The position numbers and the translations under genes are program-made. A DNA stretch of 64,000 nt from an uncultured Flavobacterium sp. (lineage in GTDB: Bacteria > Bacteroidota > Bacteroidia > Flavobacteriales > Flavobacteriaceae): contig NZ_CAMLDD010000007.1 in the NCBI RefSeq assembly GCF_946478785.1, forward strand, positions 62,001 to 126,000, read 5' to 3'. Positions 8,497 to 18,203 of the stretch are shown one piece after another; position 1 is the first letter of the stretch; each line of letters starts with the position of its first letter. Under the pieces are notes generated by a model. The model was not told the origin of the DNA. It saw nothing but the letters and a program-made list of their open reading frames with translations, and did not search any database.

Positions 8497-9891
8497 TTAT
8501 TGTCCCCTGTAGAATAAAACTGTTGTTATGGTTTTGAAGGTTATACTTAAGTCCAGAAAAACACTTCTATGTTTGATGTAGTATAGATCATATTGCAGTT
8601 TTATTAAGCTTTCTTCTATCGATTCTCCGTATGAATAATTGACCTGTGCCCAACCTGTAAGTCCTGGTTTAATTACATGACGGGTTTCATAAAAAGGCAT
8701 TATTTCTGCAATTTCCTTAACAAAAAACGGTCTCTCTGGCCTTGGCCCAATAATAGCCATGTCGCCTTTTAAAACATTTATAAACTGTGGAAATTCATCA
8801 ATTCTTGTTTTTCGCATGAATTTACCAAATGGCGTAATCCTTTTATCATTTGATTTTGCAAAAACAGCACCGTTGCTTTCAGAATTTTCAACCATTGTCC
8901 TGAACTTATAAATCTGGAATATTCTTCCGTTTTTACCAACCCGCTCTTGTGTATAAAATAAAGTCCCCTTGTTCCAAAACGTATTGGCTATAAAAATCAA
9001 TGGAATAAAAATAGCACAGAGACACAAGCCTGTTAAAGAAAAAGCAAATTCAAGAAAACTTACCAATAATAAGTACAGCTTGTTGTTATTACTGCGGCTG
9101 AATGGAAAAAAACGATAAAAATCCTTGGAAATGTACTGAACAGGAATACGCTGTGTTTTGCTTTCGTACACCTGTGTATATTCTCTAATGATGTTCCCCG
9201 ACTCTAACAAATGAAGTAAATGCTGATACAAATCGGCTGTAATACCATCGGTTTTTTGAGCAGCTATGATAATTTCAGAGATATTATTTTTACTAACAAA
9301 AGCCAATAAATCGTTCTTATGAATTTCTTTTATGTAGTTCAAAGAAAAATCCTCTTCAGCTAAAAAATCTGAATTTACAAAACCTACAATTTTATAATGA
9401 GGATCGACATTTTCAAGACCCAAAACAAGTTCATCAACCTGATGTTTATTACAAATTAAAATTACATTTTGTGAAAATCGATGGGTGGCCAAAAAGAAAA
9501 CATAAAAAAAACGCCAAAGCAATAATAACCCAAGAATAGTAAAATAAAAGATAAGAATTACCAATCGCTGTTTGGGAAGTTCTGGTGACAAAATGGGTGT
9601 AAAGAGATAAACCAAAGTAGCAGTTGTGACAGTAAGAATAACACTTCGAAGAACCTGAAACTGATTACTGGCAATCTGAAGATTGTACATCTCGAAAATC
9701 GCTCCGAAACCAAATAGATAAAAGATGAACAAAACCGGCCTAAAATAATGTGCACTATCCAAATCGAAATAGGGATAATAAAAAAGCCAATCCATTAAAT
9801 ATAGGGCAAGCAAAACAAAAGCAATATCAAAAAGCCGAAGAAGCACTTTTCTTTCTGAAATTTCAAAATGCATTTTTTTGTTTGTTGGCAT
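8497..9891 (-). CDS. WcaJ-type undecaprenyl-phosphate sugar-1-phosphate transferase
   Basis: Polyprenyl glycosylphosphotransferase (PGPT) that starts glycan assembly by moving a sugar-1-phosphate from a nucleotide sugar to undecaprenyl phosphate. 464 residues from the ATG at 9891: about four N-terminal helices, a CoA-binding-like Rossmann section, a further helix, and the conserved catalytic domain with QERVGKNGRIFQIYKFRTM, RKTRIDEFPQFINVLKGDMAIIGPRPE and KPGLTGWAQV. An in-frame start at 10053 would overlap the preceding gene by 100 bases and adds a poorly conserved leader, so 9891 is preferred. Last gene of the polysaccharide locus. The sugar used (glucose or galactose type is usual for WcaJ) cannot be read from sequence. 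Confidence 0.9.
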   Translation of the reverse strand: MPTNKKMHFEISERKVLLRLFDIAFVLLALYLMDWLFYYPYFDLDSAHYFRPVLFIFYLFGFGAIFEMYNLQIASNQFQVLRSVILTVTTATLVYLFTPILSPELPKQRLVILIFYFTILGLLLLWRFFYVFFLATHRFSQNVILICNKHQVDELVLGLENVDPHYKIVGFVNSDFLAEEDFSLNYIKEIHKNDLLAFVSKNNISEIIIAAQKTDGITADLYQHLLHLLESGNIIREYTQVYESKTQRIPVQYISKDFYRFFPFSRSNNNKLYLLLVSFLEFAFSLTGLCLCAIFIPLIFIANTFWNKGTLFYTQERVGKNGRIFQIYKFRTMVENSESNGAVFAKSNDKRITPFGKFMRKTRIDEFPQFINVLKGDMAIIGPRPERPFFVKEIAEIMPFYETRHVIKPGLTGWAQVNYSYGESIEESLIKLQYDLYYIKHRSVFLDLSITFKTITTVLFYRGQ

Positions 9892-9952
9892 GTATTCTAT
9901 TTTGATTTTAAACTCTTTAACTTGCGACAAATGTATTACAAAAAAACAGAGT

Positions 9953-11302
9953 TTAGTCGTCTGAATTTTCAGTTTTTTCAGGATTTTTAACCTGGACCAA
10001 AAGAAGCGACAAAGCATAAACAAAAGCTGGTGCAGCTGTTCGCATTGCGGCATGGTTAATTGTTAAAAGCCAAAAAAAGTAAAAAGATAAAAAATAAAGA
10101 TGTTGCCTGTTGTTGATATAAACAATAAATGGAGCTATAAAAAGTATCAAAAGTCCAAAAATCCCAAACAAACCATGCTCGCTTAACATTCGTGTTATCT
10201 CATTGTGTGAAGCTGCTTCTATGCCAAAAGATTCTCTTCTTAACGTTTTCCCCATTCCTGCCCCTACACCTGTAACAGAATTATCCATAAATAGCTTAAG
10301 TTCTGTATCAATAATTCCTTCTCTTCCTCCCAGTCGATCCTTTTTTGTTCTGCCTGCTGCATCCTGATTTGCATAGCGCTTATTAATAAGACCGGATGTC
10401 TGCAATGAACTATACGTCCATATTCCTCCAGCCATTAAAGCAGTTACTGTAAAAACTAAAATAAATTTACTTTTGCCTTTTGCGTTTGAAAAAAAATATA
10501 ATAAAAACAACAAACAGACAATCATAACTACCGCTGTCATAACCCCTCCTCTTGAAAAAGTAACTACCGCCCTATAACTAATAAATAGTAATAAAATCCC
10601 GTTCAGGATCATCATTTTTTTTGATTTTGAGAATAATATCAATTGTGTAAAAAAAATGAACATTCCCAAACCTAAAATGGTCGAAACCTGATTAGGCCCA
10701 AATCCTCCTGAAGTTGCAAAATTTGATTGTGTTCCCGTAACAACATCCTTTACACTTGGGTTATATAAAAACAAATAAACAGCAGTTGTAATCACCGGAA
10801 GCCCCATTGCAATGACAACATTCTGCAAATCAGCAAATAAAATTCTCCTTTTGTACATATATATAGCAGAAATTGCCAGACAAACAGGCCCCGACAAATT
10901 AAAAACTAATAATTTTCTAATATCAGCATTAAAATCAGCAGTTGATGATGTCACTAAAATACCTGGAACCAACAATAATAAAAAAGACCAATAGACAAAA
11001 GCATTCATCGAAAAATTACTATATATCATACCTAAGAGCATAAAAAACAACACATTTACCTTGACATATTCATTGTTAAAATTACCGCCTGTCATACGCA
11101 AAAAAACTTCAACACCAACCATGTATGCAGCGACCATAATAACCTCGTTATTTTTATTTTTGGTTCTATAAACAACGAAAAAGCCAATAACAGGGATTAA
11201 TAATGCATATACTTTAGATAAAAAAGGTAATGCAAAAATTACCAAAGCAATTACCGCATGGATTATAAGAAGATAGACATATGACAATGAAATATTTTTC
11301 AT
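9953..11302 (-). CDS. O-antigen ligase/polymerase family protein (Wzy_C-like)
   Basis: Polytopic membrane protein of 449 residues with about 11-12 hydrophobic segments. A large periplasmic loop contains GVGAGMGKTLRRESFGIEAASHNEITRMLSEHGLFG, the Wzy_C pattern with an essential-type His that is shared by O-antigen ligases (WaaL) and some polymerases (Wzy). It either joins finished chains to lipid A-core or polymerises repeat units. Three bases separate its start from the stop of the GT4 gene before it, and the WcaJ-type gene follows. Another polymerase candidate is at 47582, so a ligase role is possible here. Confidence 0.8.
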   Translation of the reverse strand: MKNISLSYVYLLIIHAVIALVIFALPFLSKVYALLIPVIGFFVVYRTKNKNNEVIMVAAYMVGVEVFLRMTGGNFNNEYVKVNVLFFMLLGMIYSNFSMNAFVYWSFLLLLVPGILVTSSTADFNADIRKLLVFNLSGPVCLAISAIYMYKRRILFADLQNVVIAMGLPVITTAVYLFLYNPSVKDVVTGTQSNFATSGGFGPNQVSTILGLGMFIFFTQLILFSKSKKMMILNGILLLFISYRAVVTFSRGGVMTAVVMIVCLLFLLYFFSNAKGKSKFILVFTVTALMAGGIWTYSSLQTSGLINKRYANQDAAGRTKKDRLGGREGIIDTELKLFMDNSVTGVGAGMGKTLRRESFGIEAASHNEITRMLSEHGLFGIFGLLILFIAPFIVYINNRQHLYFLSFYFFWLLTINHAAMRTAAPAFVYALSLLLVQVKNPEKTENSDD

Positions 11303-11305
11303 TAA

Positions 11306-12379
11306 TTATTTATTTTTATATGCTAAAATTAACTTTTCAATCACAACTTCTTCCGAATAATTTTTCATAACAGCTTGTTTAAAATTATCTCCTAACTTCT
11401 TTTTAAGCAAATCATCATTAACTAATCTAGACAATTGATCTTTTACTTCACAACTTGAAAAAGGATTAAATAACAAACCACTAAATCCATCTTTAATAAG
11501 AGCTGAACAATATCCAACATTTGTTGAAACTACAGGTAAATTCTCTGAAGCATATTCAAGCAATGTAACTGGAAATCCCTCTTCTGTTGAAGCTAAAACT
11601 CCGATGGATGCTTGTGATAAAATAAATTTTATATCATTTTTTTCTCCATACAAATGGATATCATTCTCCAGAGAATAAGATTTTATAAAAATTTTAATTT
11701 CATCAGAGTATGAGTCATAATAATCTTTTCCTATCAAATGAAGGCTCCATCCTAATTCATTTAAGTTTAATTCTTTGAAAGCTTTCAAAATCAAAATATG
11801 ATTTTTAGGATTTTTTAAATTTGCTAAAAAAATAATTTTCTTACCTTCTATTCCTTTTAAAATTGTTGTGTGTTTATACACATTTTCAACTGAGGCAAAA
11901 TTAGGAATAAAAATTACTTTTGAACATTTCATGTTTTTCTGATTCCAATCTTTCAGTTGAAGATTAACAACAAAAATAGAGGAAAAAAAAACAGACATGG
12001 AAATCAATATTTTATTTTGCTTCACAGACTCTTTAACACGAGATCCATAATGATCATGCCAAATGATTTTTATCCTTGGAAATATCAGTTTTAATAAAAC
12101 AGCAATAAAAAAAGAAGAACCATGAGCATGAACTATATCAATTTTGTTTTTTTTTGTAAACTCCTTTAATTTAAAAACTGCTTTTAAATCTATACTTTTC
12201 TTTTTTTCCAAAAACAAATAAGGTACCTTTGAATCAATTTGAGTTATCAAACTCCCTTCTTTTCTGGTTGCAACCAATCCTGAAAACGCTGTTTTTTTTG
12301 CTAAAGCATTTGCATAATTTACAGCCATCCTTTCTGCGCCTCCAGCATCCAAAGAATCTATGATTTGTACTATCCTCAT
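11306..12379 (-). CDS. GT4 family glycosyltransferase
   Basis: 357-residue GT-B, retaining glycosyltransferase of family GT4. The N-terminus QIIDSLDAGGAERMAVNYANAL is the acceptor-side glycine-rich loop, and the C-terminal domain has the donor-binding E-x7-E region STEEGFPVTLLEYASENLPVVSTNVG (about 285-310). It is cytosolic and peripheral to the membrane, adding a sugar to the lipid-linked repeat. ATGA overlap with the preceding gene shows coupling. Donor and linkage are unknown. Confidence 0.85.
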   Translation of the reverse strand: MRIVQIIDSLDAGGAERMAVNYANALAKKTAFSGLVATRKEGSLITQIDSKVPYLFLEKKKSIDLKAVFKLKEFTKKNKIDIVHAHGSSFFIAVLLKLIFPRIKIIWHDHYGSRVKESVKQNKILISMSVFFSSIFVVNLQLKDWNQKNMKCSKVIFIPNFASVENVYKHTTILKGIEGKKIIFLANLKNPKNHILILKAFKELNLNELGWSLHLIGKDYYDSYSDEIKIFIKSYSLENDIHLYGEKNDIKFILSQASIGVLASTEEGFPVTLLEYASENLPVVSTNVGYCSALIKDGFSGLLFNPFSSCEVKDQLSRLVNDDLLKKKLGDNFKQAVMKNYSEEVVIEKLILAYKNK

Positions 12380-13494
12380 TTAGCTAATAGCTTTTTAATT
12401 TCGGTTTCAAAACCATCTATAGTATATTTTTGCGACCAATCGCTTGCTAACTTACTTTTAGTAAAAAAACTATTTTCATCACTTATCATTTTTTCTATTT
12501 GCTCTACATCTTCTTTTAAATTCATTTCTATTAGAATACCTCTATTCCCATAATCTAACATAATAGGAACACATGAAACTTGGGTAGCAACAGGAACACA
12601 ACCCCAGAACATAGCCTCGGCAATAGCTTTTGGCCAACCTTCACTTTTAGAAGGTAATAACATAAAATGACTTTTTTGATAAGCTTTTTTTATTGTTTCT
12701 TTATCTTGATTACCATGCAAGATAATATTTCTTTTTAGTTGCTTTTCTTTAATATATTGTTCTAAAACACTTCTTTCAGCTCCTTCCCCATACAAATTCA
12801 AAACCAGATTTTGTCTCATTTTAATTAGTTGCTCAACTAATTTTATAGCATATATTGGATTTTTTCCTGAAACTAAACTTCCAACAAAAACAAATTCTAT
12901 AGTTTCTCCAAATCCTGTTTTTTGAAAAGTCTCTTTCTCAGGTTCTGAATATGTTGCTGTAAAAAAAGGCTTTATATTTTTTGATTGATTTTCCCAATCA
13001 CCATAAACTAAAACCTGCATATTTCGGGTTAGAAAAGTGTTCCTTAAAATTCTTTTTTGCAATCTGTATGTCCAGGGCTGTTTACTTTTTGGATCCCAAT
13101 TTCCAGCATATTTAGCCGTTTTTATTTTATTTGGAAATAAAACCTGAACAATACAGCCAATCAAACCAACATTTCCAGGGCATCTCAAATGAATATGATC
13201 GGAGCTTTTCATAGCCCAAAATATTCTCCAGAAAATCTTCGGTAATTTTAATAATGCCAAAAAAACATTCCTAAAACCTATAAAATTAAAATTAGGAACT
13301 ATTTTAAAATCAATTTTATTATGCTTATAGGCCAAATCAATTGCTGTTATTGCTTTATTCTCCAAAGGACCCACTACAATAACTTCATCAACATATTTAA
13401 GCCAAATATTCATTTCACGTATGTAAGGTGCATACCCAAAATATTGGTTTCCTTTTTGATTGTGAATGACATGTGTAATAATTGCAAATTTCAT
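12376..13494 (-). CDS. GT4 family glycosyltransferase
   Basis: 372-residue GT-B enzyme. The Rossmann-like C-terminal half has FVFVGSLVSGKNPIYAIKLVEQL (about 200-225) and the donor site SKSEGWPKAIAEAMFWGCVPVATQV (about 290-315), both typical of GT4. The N-terminal half is less conserved, with HLRCPGNVGLIG near 100. It overlaps its neighbours by TAATG and ATGA and belongs to a tight set of six transferase genes (11306-18200). Specificity is not predictable. Confidence 0.85.
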   Translation of the reverse strand: MKFAIITHVIHNQKGNQYFGYAPYIREMNIWLKYVDEVIVVGPLENKAITAIDLAYKHNKIDFKIVPNFNFIGFRNVFLALLKLPKIFWRIFWAMKSSDHIHLRCPGNVGLIGCIVQVLFPNKIKTAKYAGNWDPKSKQPWTYRLQKRILRNTFLTRNMQVLVYGDWENQSKNIKPFFTATYSEPEKETFQKTGFGETIEFVFVGSLVSGKNPIYAIKLVEQLIKMRQNLVLNLYGEGAERSVLEQYIKEKQLKRNIILHGNQDKETIKKAYQKSHFMLLPSKSEGWPKAIAEAMFWGCVPVATQVSCVPIMLDYGNRGILIEMNLKEDVEQIEKMISDENSFFTKSKLASDWSQKYTIDGFETEIKKLLAK

Positions 13495-14510
13495 TAAACT
13501 AAATCTTTAATGTTTTCATTCAAAACAATTAATTCACTGTTTCCATTTTCGTTAAAAACATAATTATTATAATATTTCTTATAATATTCAATTACATTTT
13601 TTGCGATTTCAAGTTTTTCATCAACAGACATAGAGAGTGCTTTATCTATTATAAATTTAATATCTGAAACACCTTGATAGGCTAAGCAATTAAAATTATC
13701 TTTCAAAGAAGGATTTAGCCAGTGAGGATAATTTAAAATTGGAATTACACCAACAGACATAGCCTCTAAAACATTATGACACATAGGCATTGTCATTCCC
13801 GGAGCGCAAAAAATAAAATGAGCGGATGAGAGATAATACCGCCACTTTTCTGTGGAGATCGCCCCAGATTGCCATTTCATTAAAACGAAATTATCTTTAA
13901 AACGGCCTGTATGTAAATCCTGAATCAATTCATCTCCTGTAATCGAAAGTAATTGATTATGTTTCAAAACTTCCTGATAGATCTTCCATCTATTGAGCAT
14001 TCCAAAATTATCAGTTATGACATTAGTACTATAGATTTTCTCTTCCAAATTACCACTCATCAATATTCCAATATTTTTGGGCAAAGTTTCAATTCCTGGA
14101 TACAAATAATTACCAGGATGCATAATATATGGCAATGCATTTTCCTGATATTCATCAGATGAATATATTTTTTTATAGTTATAATTAACTCTAAAATCTG
14201 CTTTTTTATGATGACTGAAAGTTTTGAGTTTTTTTATTTTTGAAAATGGTTTTTCAAAATAAATGTACTCGAGTTCATTAAACCATTTTGCCAAAAAAAT
14301 CATTCTCAATAATGAAAATTTAATGACTATTGGTTCTTTATACACTTCATGAATTCTAAAAAAAAGATTCAGGAAAGTTCTGACTTTCGTGCGATGATTT
14401 AAGTTAATATAAACTACCGGTTTATTCTGATCGTAAAATCGAACATATGAATAATTTAATCTAAATTCTTTCAGCTTTTTTAGAATCTTCTTTTTTAATA
14501 TAAATATCAT
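13494..14510 (-). CDS. putative glycosyltransferase of unknown family
   Basis: 338 residues with a very basic N-terminus (MIFILKKKILKKLKEF). The C-terminal half resembles the donor domain of GT-B or exostosin-like enzymes: SAHFIFCAPGMTMPMCHNVLEAMSVGVIPILNYPHWL (about 230-268). The N-terminal half is not recognised. Coupled on both sides to glycosyltransferase genes (ATGA upstream, TAATG downstream), so a transferase role fits. Donor and acceptor are unknown, and it could also be a degenerate, non-catalytic partner. Confidence 0.6.
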   Translation of the reverse strand: MIFILKKKILKKLKEFRLNYSYVRFYDQNKPVVYINLNHRTKVRTFLNLFFRIHEVYKEPIVIKFSLLRMIFLAKWFNELEYIYFEKPFSKIKKLKTFSHHKKADFRVNYNYKKIYSSDEYQENALPYIMHPGNYLYPGIETLPKNIGILMSGNLEEKIYSTNVITDNFGMLNRWKIYQEVLKHNQLLSITGDELIQDLHTGRFKDNFVLMKWQSGAISTEKWRYYLSSAHFIFCAPGMTMPMCHNVLEAMSVGVIPILNYPHWLNPSLKDNFNCLAYQGVSDIKFIIDKALSMSVDEKLEIAKNVIEYYKKYYNNYVFNENGNSELIVLNENIKDLV

Positions 14511-15505
14511 TTTTGTTTTGGCATATTAAAGAGTAAGCTTAACCAACCCATTGTTCTACCTACCGCTTCAGTAAAGGCTTCTTTTTTATTATGTTCTGTT
14601 ATTATATTAGTAAAACGGATTAGAATTAATAAAACAGTTATAGCATTCCACTTAAAACGCTCTTCTAAAGTTGGATTTGAGTTTTTAATACGCCATACAT
14701 ACCATCCGTTCCTAACTACCATTTTACCATATTGAAACTTATTTGGGCGTCCGGATTCAGCATGAAAATGAGACAACTGAGCAGCAGTATTCAGATACAA
14801 GTTTCCGACTTTTGAAACTCGTAATGTAAAGTCGGCATCTTCATATAGTCCATATCCCTCAAAATATGTAGAAAATGAAAACTTTTCAAAAATATATTTT
14901 CTAAATGACGAAACTCCTCCCATTAATTGTTCAACCTGGTATATTTTATTTGTTGGAGGCAAAAAACCTACACTGCGTCCATGAGAAAAACCAGGAGAGA
15001 AACCAGGTAGACAATTAGTATCTAAATTGAGCTTTTTTCTTAAAACAAACCTACTTCCGTCTTTACGTTTCCATCCATCAAAATAAAATTCGTTTATTTT
15101 TGGAAAATAATTGCTCTCTACTTTTATCCATTGGACTTCATTAGAAATATATCCTCCAGCCCCTAATGCGTCAGGAAACAACTTGTATGTTTTTAATAAA
15201 TTTTCAAAATAATCAATTTCAAGTACAATATCATCATCCAAAAAACAAACAACTTCAATATTCTCATTTACTCTTGAAACACCAAAATTTCTTTGCTTAG
15301 TAAGTCCTCTGTTTTCTTCAGAAACCAAAAAATAGCTTAGATTTTTAAATTGGTTATTTTTTAATACAACTTCCGATAGATTATTTGTTGAACCATCTAT
15401 AATTAAAATTTCATCAGGATACAATGATTGTTTTTGGACCGAATCTAATAATTTCAGCAACGGTTCCGGACGCATGTAGGTACAAATAATTAAGGAAAAT
15501 TTCAT
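14507..15505 (-). CDS. GT2 family glycosyltransferase
   Basis: 332-residue GT-A inverting transferase. It starts SLIICTYMRPEPLLKLLDSV, has the metal-binding acidic motif VVCFLDDDIVLEIDY near 90-100, and the later region YEDADFTLRVSKVG that usually holds the catalytic base. The ATG at 15505 overlaps the stop of the preceding gene as ATGA and is preferred over the start at 15550, which only adds an unconserved 15-residue leader. The product is cytosolic. Sugar specificity is unknown. Confidence 0.85.
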   Translation of the reverse strand: MKFSLIICTYMRPEPLLKLLDSVQKQSLYPDEILIIDGSTNNLSEVVLKNNQFKNLSYFLVSEENRGLTKQRNFGVSRVNENIEVVCFLDDDIVLEIDYFENLLKTYKLFPDALGAGGYISNEVQWIKVESNYFPKINEFYFDGWKRKDGSRFVLRKKLNLDTNCLPGFSPGFSHGRSVGFLPPTNKIYQVEQLMGGVSSFRKYIFEKFSFSTYFEGYGLYEDADFTLRVSKVGNLYLNTAAQLSHFHAESGRPNKFQYGKMVVRNGWYVWRIKNSNPTLEERFKWNAITVLLILIRFTNIITEHNKKEAFTEAVGRTMGWLSLLFNMPKQK

Positions 15506-17040
15506 TCTTGATTCTTTAATTGATTGGCCCAATACAAACTTCTCTTCCATTGCTTTCTAAAATTATAGAAATACCTAATTGGATTTTTTATTGACTGCGT
15601 TTTATAGAATTTAAAAAACAGAATAGTTTTATAACCCGATATTTGCTTTTTATTTAAATGCAATATCTTATACAGCATAACTGTTGGTGATGGCTTAGGC
15701 TGAATTACATCATTATGCCATGCCAAAACTGGTTTTGTTCTAAATCCACCAGATGGTGCTTTTAAATGGATAATTTCCGGGTTTGGCAAATACAAAATAT
15801 CAGTTCCTAAATTTCTTAATTGCATTCCAAAATCACTATCCTCTCCATAACCAAACTCAAAACCCTTTCTAAAAGAAACTAAGTTTAACAAATCAGACTT
15901 CAAGAAGCTATTTCCCGAACCAAAAATAGATGATTGAACCGCTTCATTGGCTTCTTTTTTTTCATTTAATCTCAGATATGAATTGCTGGCAACTTCGGTA
16001 CCGTATTTTATACAATTCTCTAGTGTTTTATCAATTAAGTCATTGTTGAATCTATTATCATCATCATTTAAAAACACCCATTCATTTTTAACTTCGGCCA
16101 AAGCTAAATTCCGTGCATTACATGCACCTGCCTGATGTGTAAAAATGTGTTTAATCTCGAAATTCCAAATTTCATTTTTAAGATAATCTAATTCAGAAAT
16201 ACTATTAGGATCTGGATTTTGTTCAACAATAATAACATTTTCAGGAAGATGGGTCTGTTGAGATAAATCTTTTAAAACATCATACAAATAATCCTTTCTT
16301 CCAATAGTTGGTATGATGACATCTATAGTTCCTAAATTAACTACTTTTTTTGTTGACTGAACTTCAATAGTATTTAATAAATTGTTTTTTAACTTTCGTT
16401 GAAAATAAAAAAATGAAAAAACAAAAGGCAAAACGACAATTTTTCTTTCGTATAAAAATAAATTCAAAAACAATAAAAATGACCAACGCATTTTATAATG
16501 TTGTTTTACAAATTGGAATAAAACAAAATTACTGTTTTTACGAATTTTGGTCTGATTAGGAACTCCTTTCAATAATTTTGGCTCAGAATAACACAAAAGA
16601 CCTTTTGGCATTGCTAGTTTTGCCAATGAAAGTAAAAAATAATCAAAGTTATCTGAAACATTAATTTCCCCTTTCAAGGCTAATAAAACACAGGCCTGAA
16701 TCCCTCCAACATGACTACTCATTTGCCAGGTAGGGTACCTGACATTTTTATTGATATTTATAAAAACAGATTCCTCAACATAACCAATAGCATCTGACAA
16801 AAATGAATTTTGAAAAGGATTGTAAGAAGCCATTATCTTTTGATGATGGAAAATTGTTTCAAATTCAGCAAAATTCAAATTGGATTTCAAATCAAAATGG
16901 CACCAAATTACCAAATCACCAGGAAAAGCAATTGCAATTTCAAATAAAGTTTCTGCAATATTTTTCCCGATAAAAGGCAAATTTCTATCAGCATACCTAA
17001 CATGAATTACCTCATTATTTTTATGATAAACAAATACCAT
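15502..17040 (-). CDS. GT2 glycosyltransferase with an extra N-terminal domain
   Basis: 512 residues, much longer than a single GT2 domain. The C-terminal part (from about 240) is a clear GT2: TIDVIIPTIGRKDYLYDVLKDL, WVFLNDDDNRFNNDL as the DXD region, and FGYGEDSDFGMQLRNLG. The first 230 residues have GT-A-like spacing (DLVIWCHFDL, YPTWQMSSHVGGIQACVLLALKG) but no DXD motif, so they may be a decayed second GT2 domain. A short hydrophobic stretch (about 190-215) separates the two. TAATG coupling to the GT4 gene after it. Two-domain transferases can act processively, but only one active site is visible here. Confidence 0.8.
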   Translation of the reverse strand: MVFVYHKNNEVIHVRYADRNLPFIGKNIAETLFEIAIAFPGDLVIWCHFDLKSNLNFAEFETIFHHQKIMASYNPFQNSFLSDAIGYVEESVFININKNVRYPTWQMSSHVGGIQACVLLALKGEINVSDNFDYFLLSLAKLAMPKGLLCYSEPKLLKGVPNQTKIRKNSNFVLFQFVKQHYKMRWSFLLFLNLFLYERKIVVLPFVFSFFYFQRKLKNNLLNTIEVQSTKKVVNLGTIDVIIPTIGRKDYLYDVLKDLSQQTHLPENVIIVEQNPDPNSISELDYLKNEIWNFEIKHIFTHQAGACNARNLALAEVKNEWVFLNDDDNRFNNDLIDKTLENCIKYGTEVASNSYLRLNEKKEANEAVQSSIFGSGNSFLKSDLLNLVSFRKGFEFGYGEDSDFGMQLRNLGTDILYLPNPEIIHLKAPSGGFRTKPVLAWHNDVIQPKPSPTVMLYKILHLNKKQISGYKTILFFKFYKTQSIKNPIRYFYNFRKQWKRSLYWANQLKNQE

Positions 17041-18200
17041 TATTGGTTTGTATTTTGGCTAATTATTTTCTTATAAAATTCTATATTTTGATTGGCTATT
17101 ACATGAATATCAAAATATTCTTTTACCTTATTTCTTGCAGCATATCCTAATTTAGCACACAACACTTCATCCACCAGAAAATCGTTAATTCTTTGTGCAA
17201 AAACCTGATGATTTGTTGGATGAACTAAAAAACCATTATCGCCATGATCAATCATTTCTTTGGCCCAACCAACATTTGAGGCTACAATTGGTTTTCCCAT
17301 TGCCATAGCTTCTAACCAGGAAACGGGAAAGGCTTCCGCAAAAGAGGGAAAAACACAAACTGTTGCTTGTTGAATTTTTTCTTTTATCTCAATATACGGA
17401 ACACTTCCTAAAAATTTTACATTTTGCTTAGCGTTATCTGAAAATAATTTCTGCATCATTTGCCAGGTCGAAGAATTTCCAGAAATAATATCCCGAACAT
17501 CTTTGCCTATCAAAATCAATTTAGTATCCGGGTGATTTTCTATTACTTTATTAAAAATTAATGCTAATTCTAAAAGTCCTTTTTTCCTAATTAAACTTCC
17601 AAAATATAATATGGTTTTCTGTTTCTGTTGATCTTCATTATTAGTTTGAAATAGATTAATATCAATCGGATTTGGAATGATGGTAAATTTCTTATTCAAG
17701 CCAAACGCCATATTTGTTATATCAGCTGTAAACTGGCTTACGGATAGTAATCCATCTGCATTTTGTAAAGCGCGTTTTTCATGAAACTTATTAATCGATT
17801 TTACAGGGCGATTATCCAAATGGCAAAAATAGGTGTCTGATCCGTTTAATCTTACAACTAATGGACATGATTTTGGTTTTATAAATGATGAAATACCTGT
17901 CCAGTCAGCAGCTTCAACTAAATCAATTTTTTTATTGGAATACAGTTCGTTAATTATTCTTTCTATTTTTTTTCTCGTTAATAACCATGATAAGCCTTTG
18001 AATTTTACATTTTTTATTTGCTGAACAAATATTCCATCATCGGTAAACACATTATCCTCTTTTTGCCCATAAACTAATATGCTTACAGAAACTCCTTTAG
18101 CTAAAAGTCCAATTGCTAAATTCTTAATACTTGTTCCAATTCCTCCTGAGTTTCCTGTTTTAGAGTGTGGGTATTCCGGAGTTAAAAAAGCTATATTCAT
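17040..18200 (-). CDS. GT4 family glycosyltransferase
   Basis: 386-residue GT-B enzyme. N-terminal EYPHSKTGNSGGIGTSIKNLAIGLL is the GT4 glycine loop; the C-terminal domain has ILYFGSLIRKKGLLELALIF and the E-x7-E donor site PSFAEAFPVSWLEAMAMGKPIVASNVG (about 295-320). These features are among the clearest of the GT4 genes in this locus. It lies three bases after the SGNH-like gene and couples to the following GT2 gene by TAATG. Confidence 0.88.
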   Translation of the reverse strand: MNIAFLTPEYPHSKTGNSGGIGTSIKNLAIGLLAKGVSVSILVYGQKEDNVFTDDGIFVQQIKNVKFKGLSWLLTRKKIERIINELYSNKKIDLVEAADWTGISSFIKPKSCPLVVRLNGSDTYFCHLDNRPVKSINKFHEKRALQNADGLLSVSQFTADITNMAFGLNKKFTIIPNPIDINLFQTNNEDQQKQKTILYFGSLIRKKGLLELALIFNKVIENHPDTKLILIGKDVRDIISGNSSTWQMMQKLFSDNAKQNVKFLGSVPYIEIKEKIQQATVCVFPSFAEAFPVSWLEAMAMGKPIVASNVGWAKEMIDHGDNGFLVHPTNHQVFAQRINDFLVDEVLCAKLGYAARNKVKEYFDIHVIANQNIEFYKKIISQNTNQ

Positions 18201-18203
18201 CTT

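Noticed and set aside
8485..8500. AT-only palindrome between the two convergent stop codons
   Set aside because: Seven A-T pairs with a two-base loop are too weak to call a terminator.
9892..10053. Longer N-terminus for the WcaJ-type protein
   Set aside because: It would overlap the O-antigen ligase gene by 100 bases and the added residues do not resemble the family; the ATG at 9891 is used.
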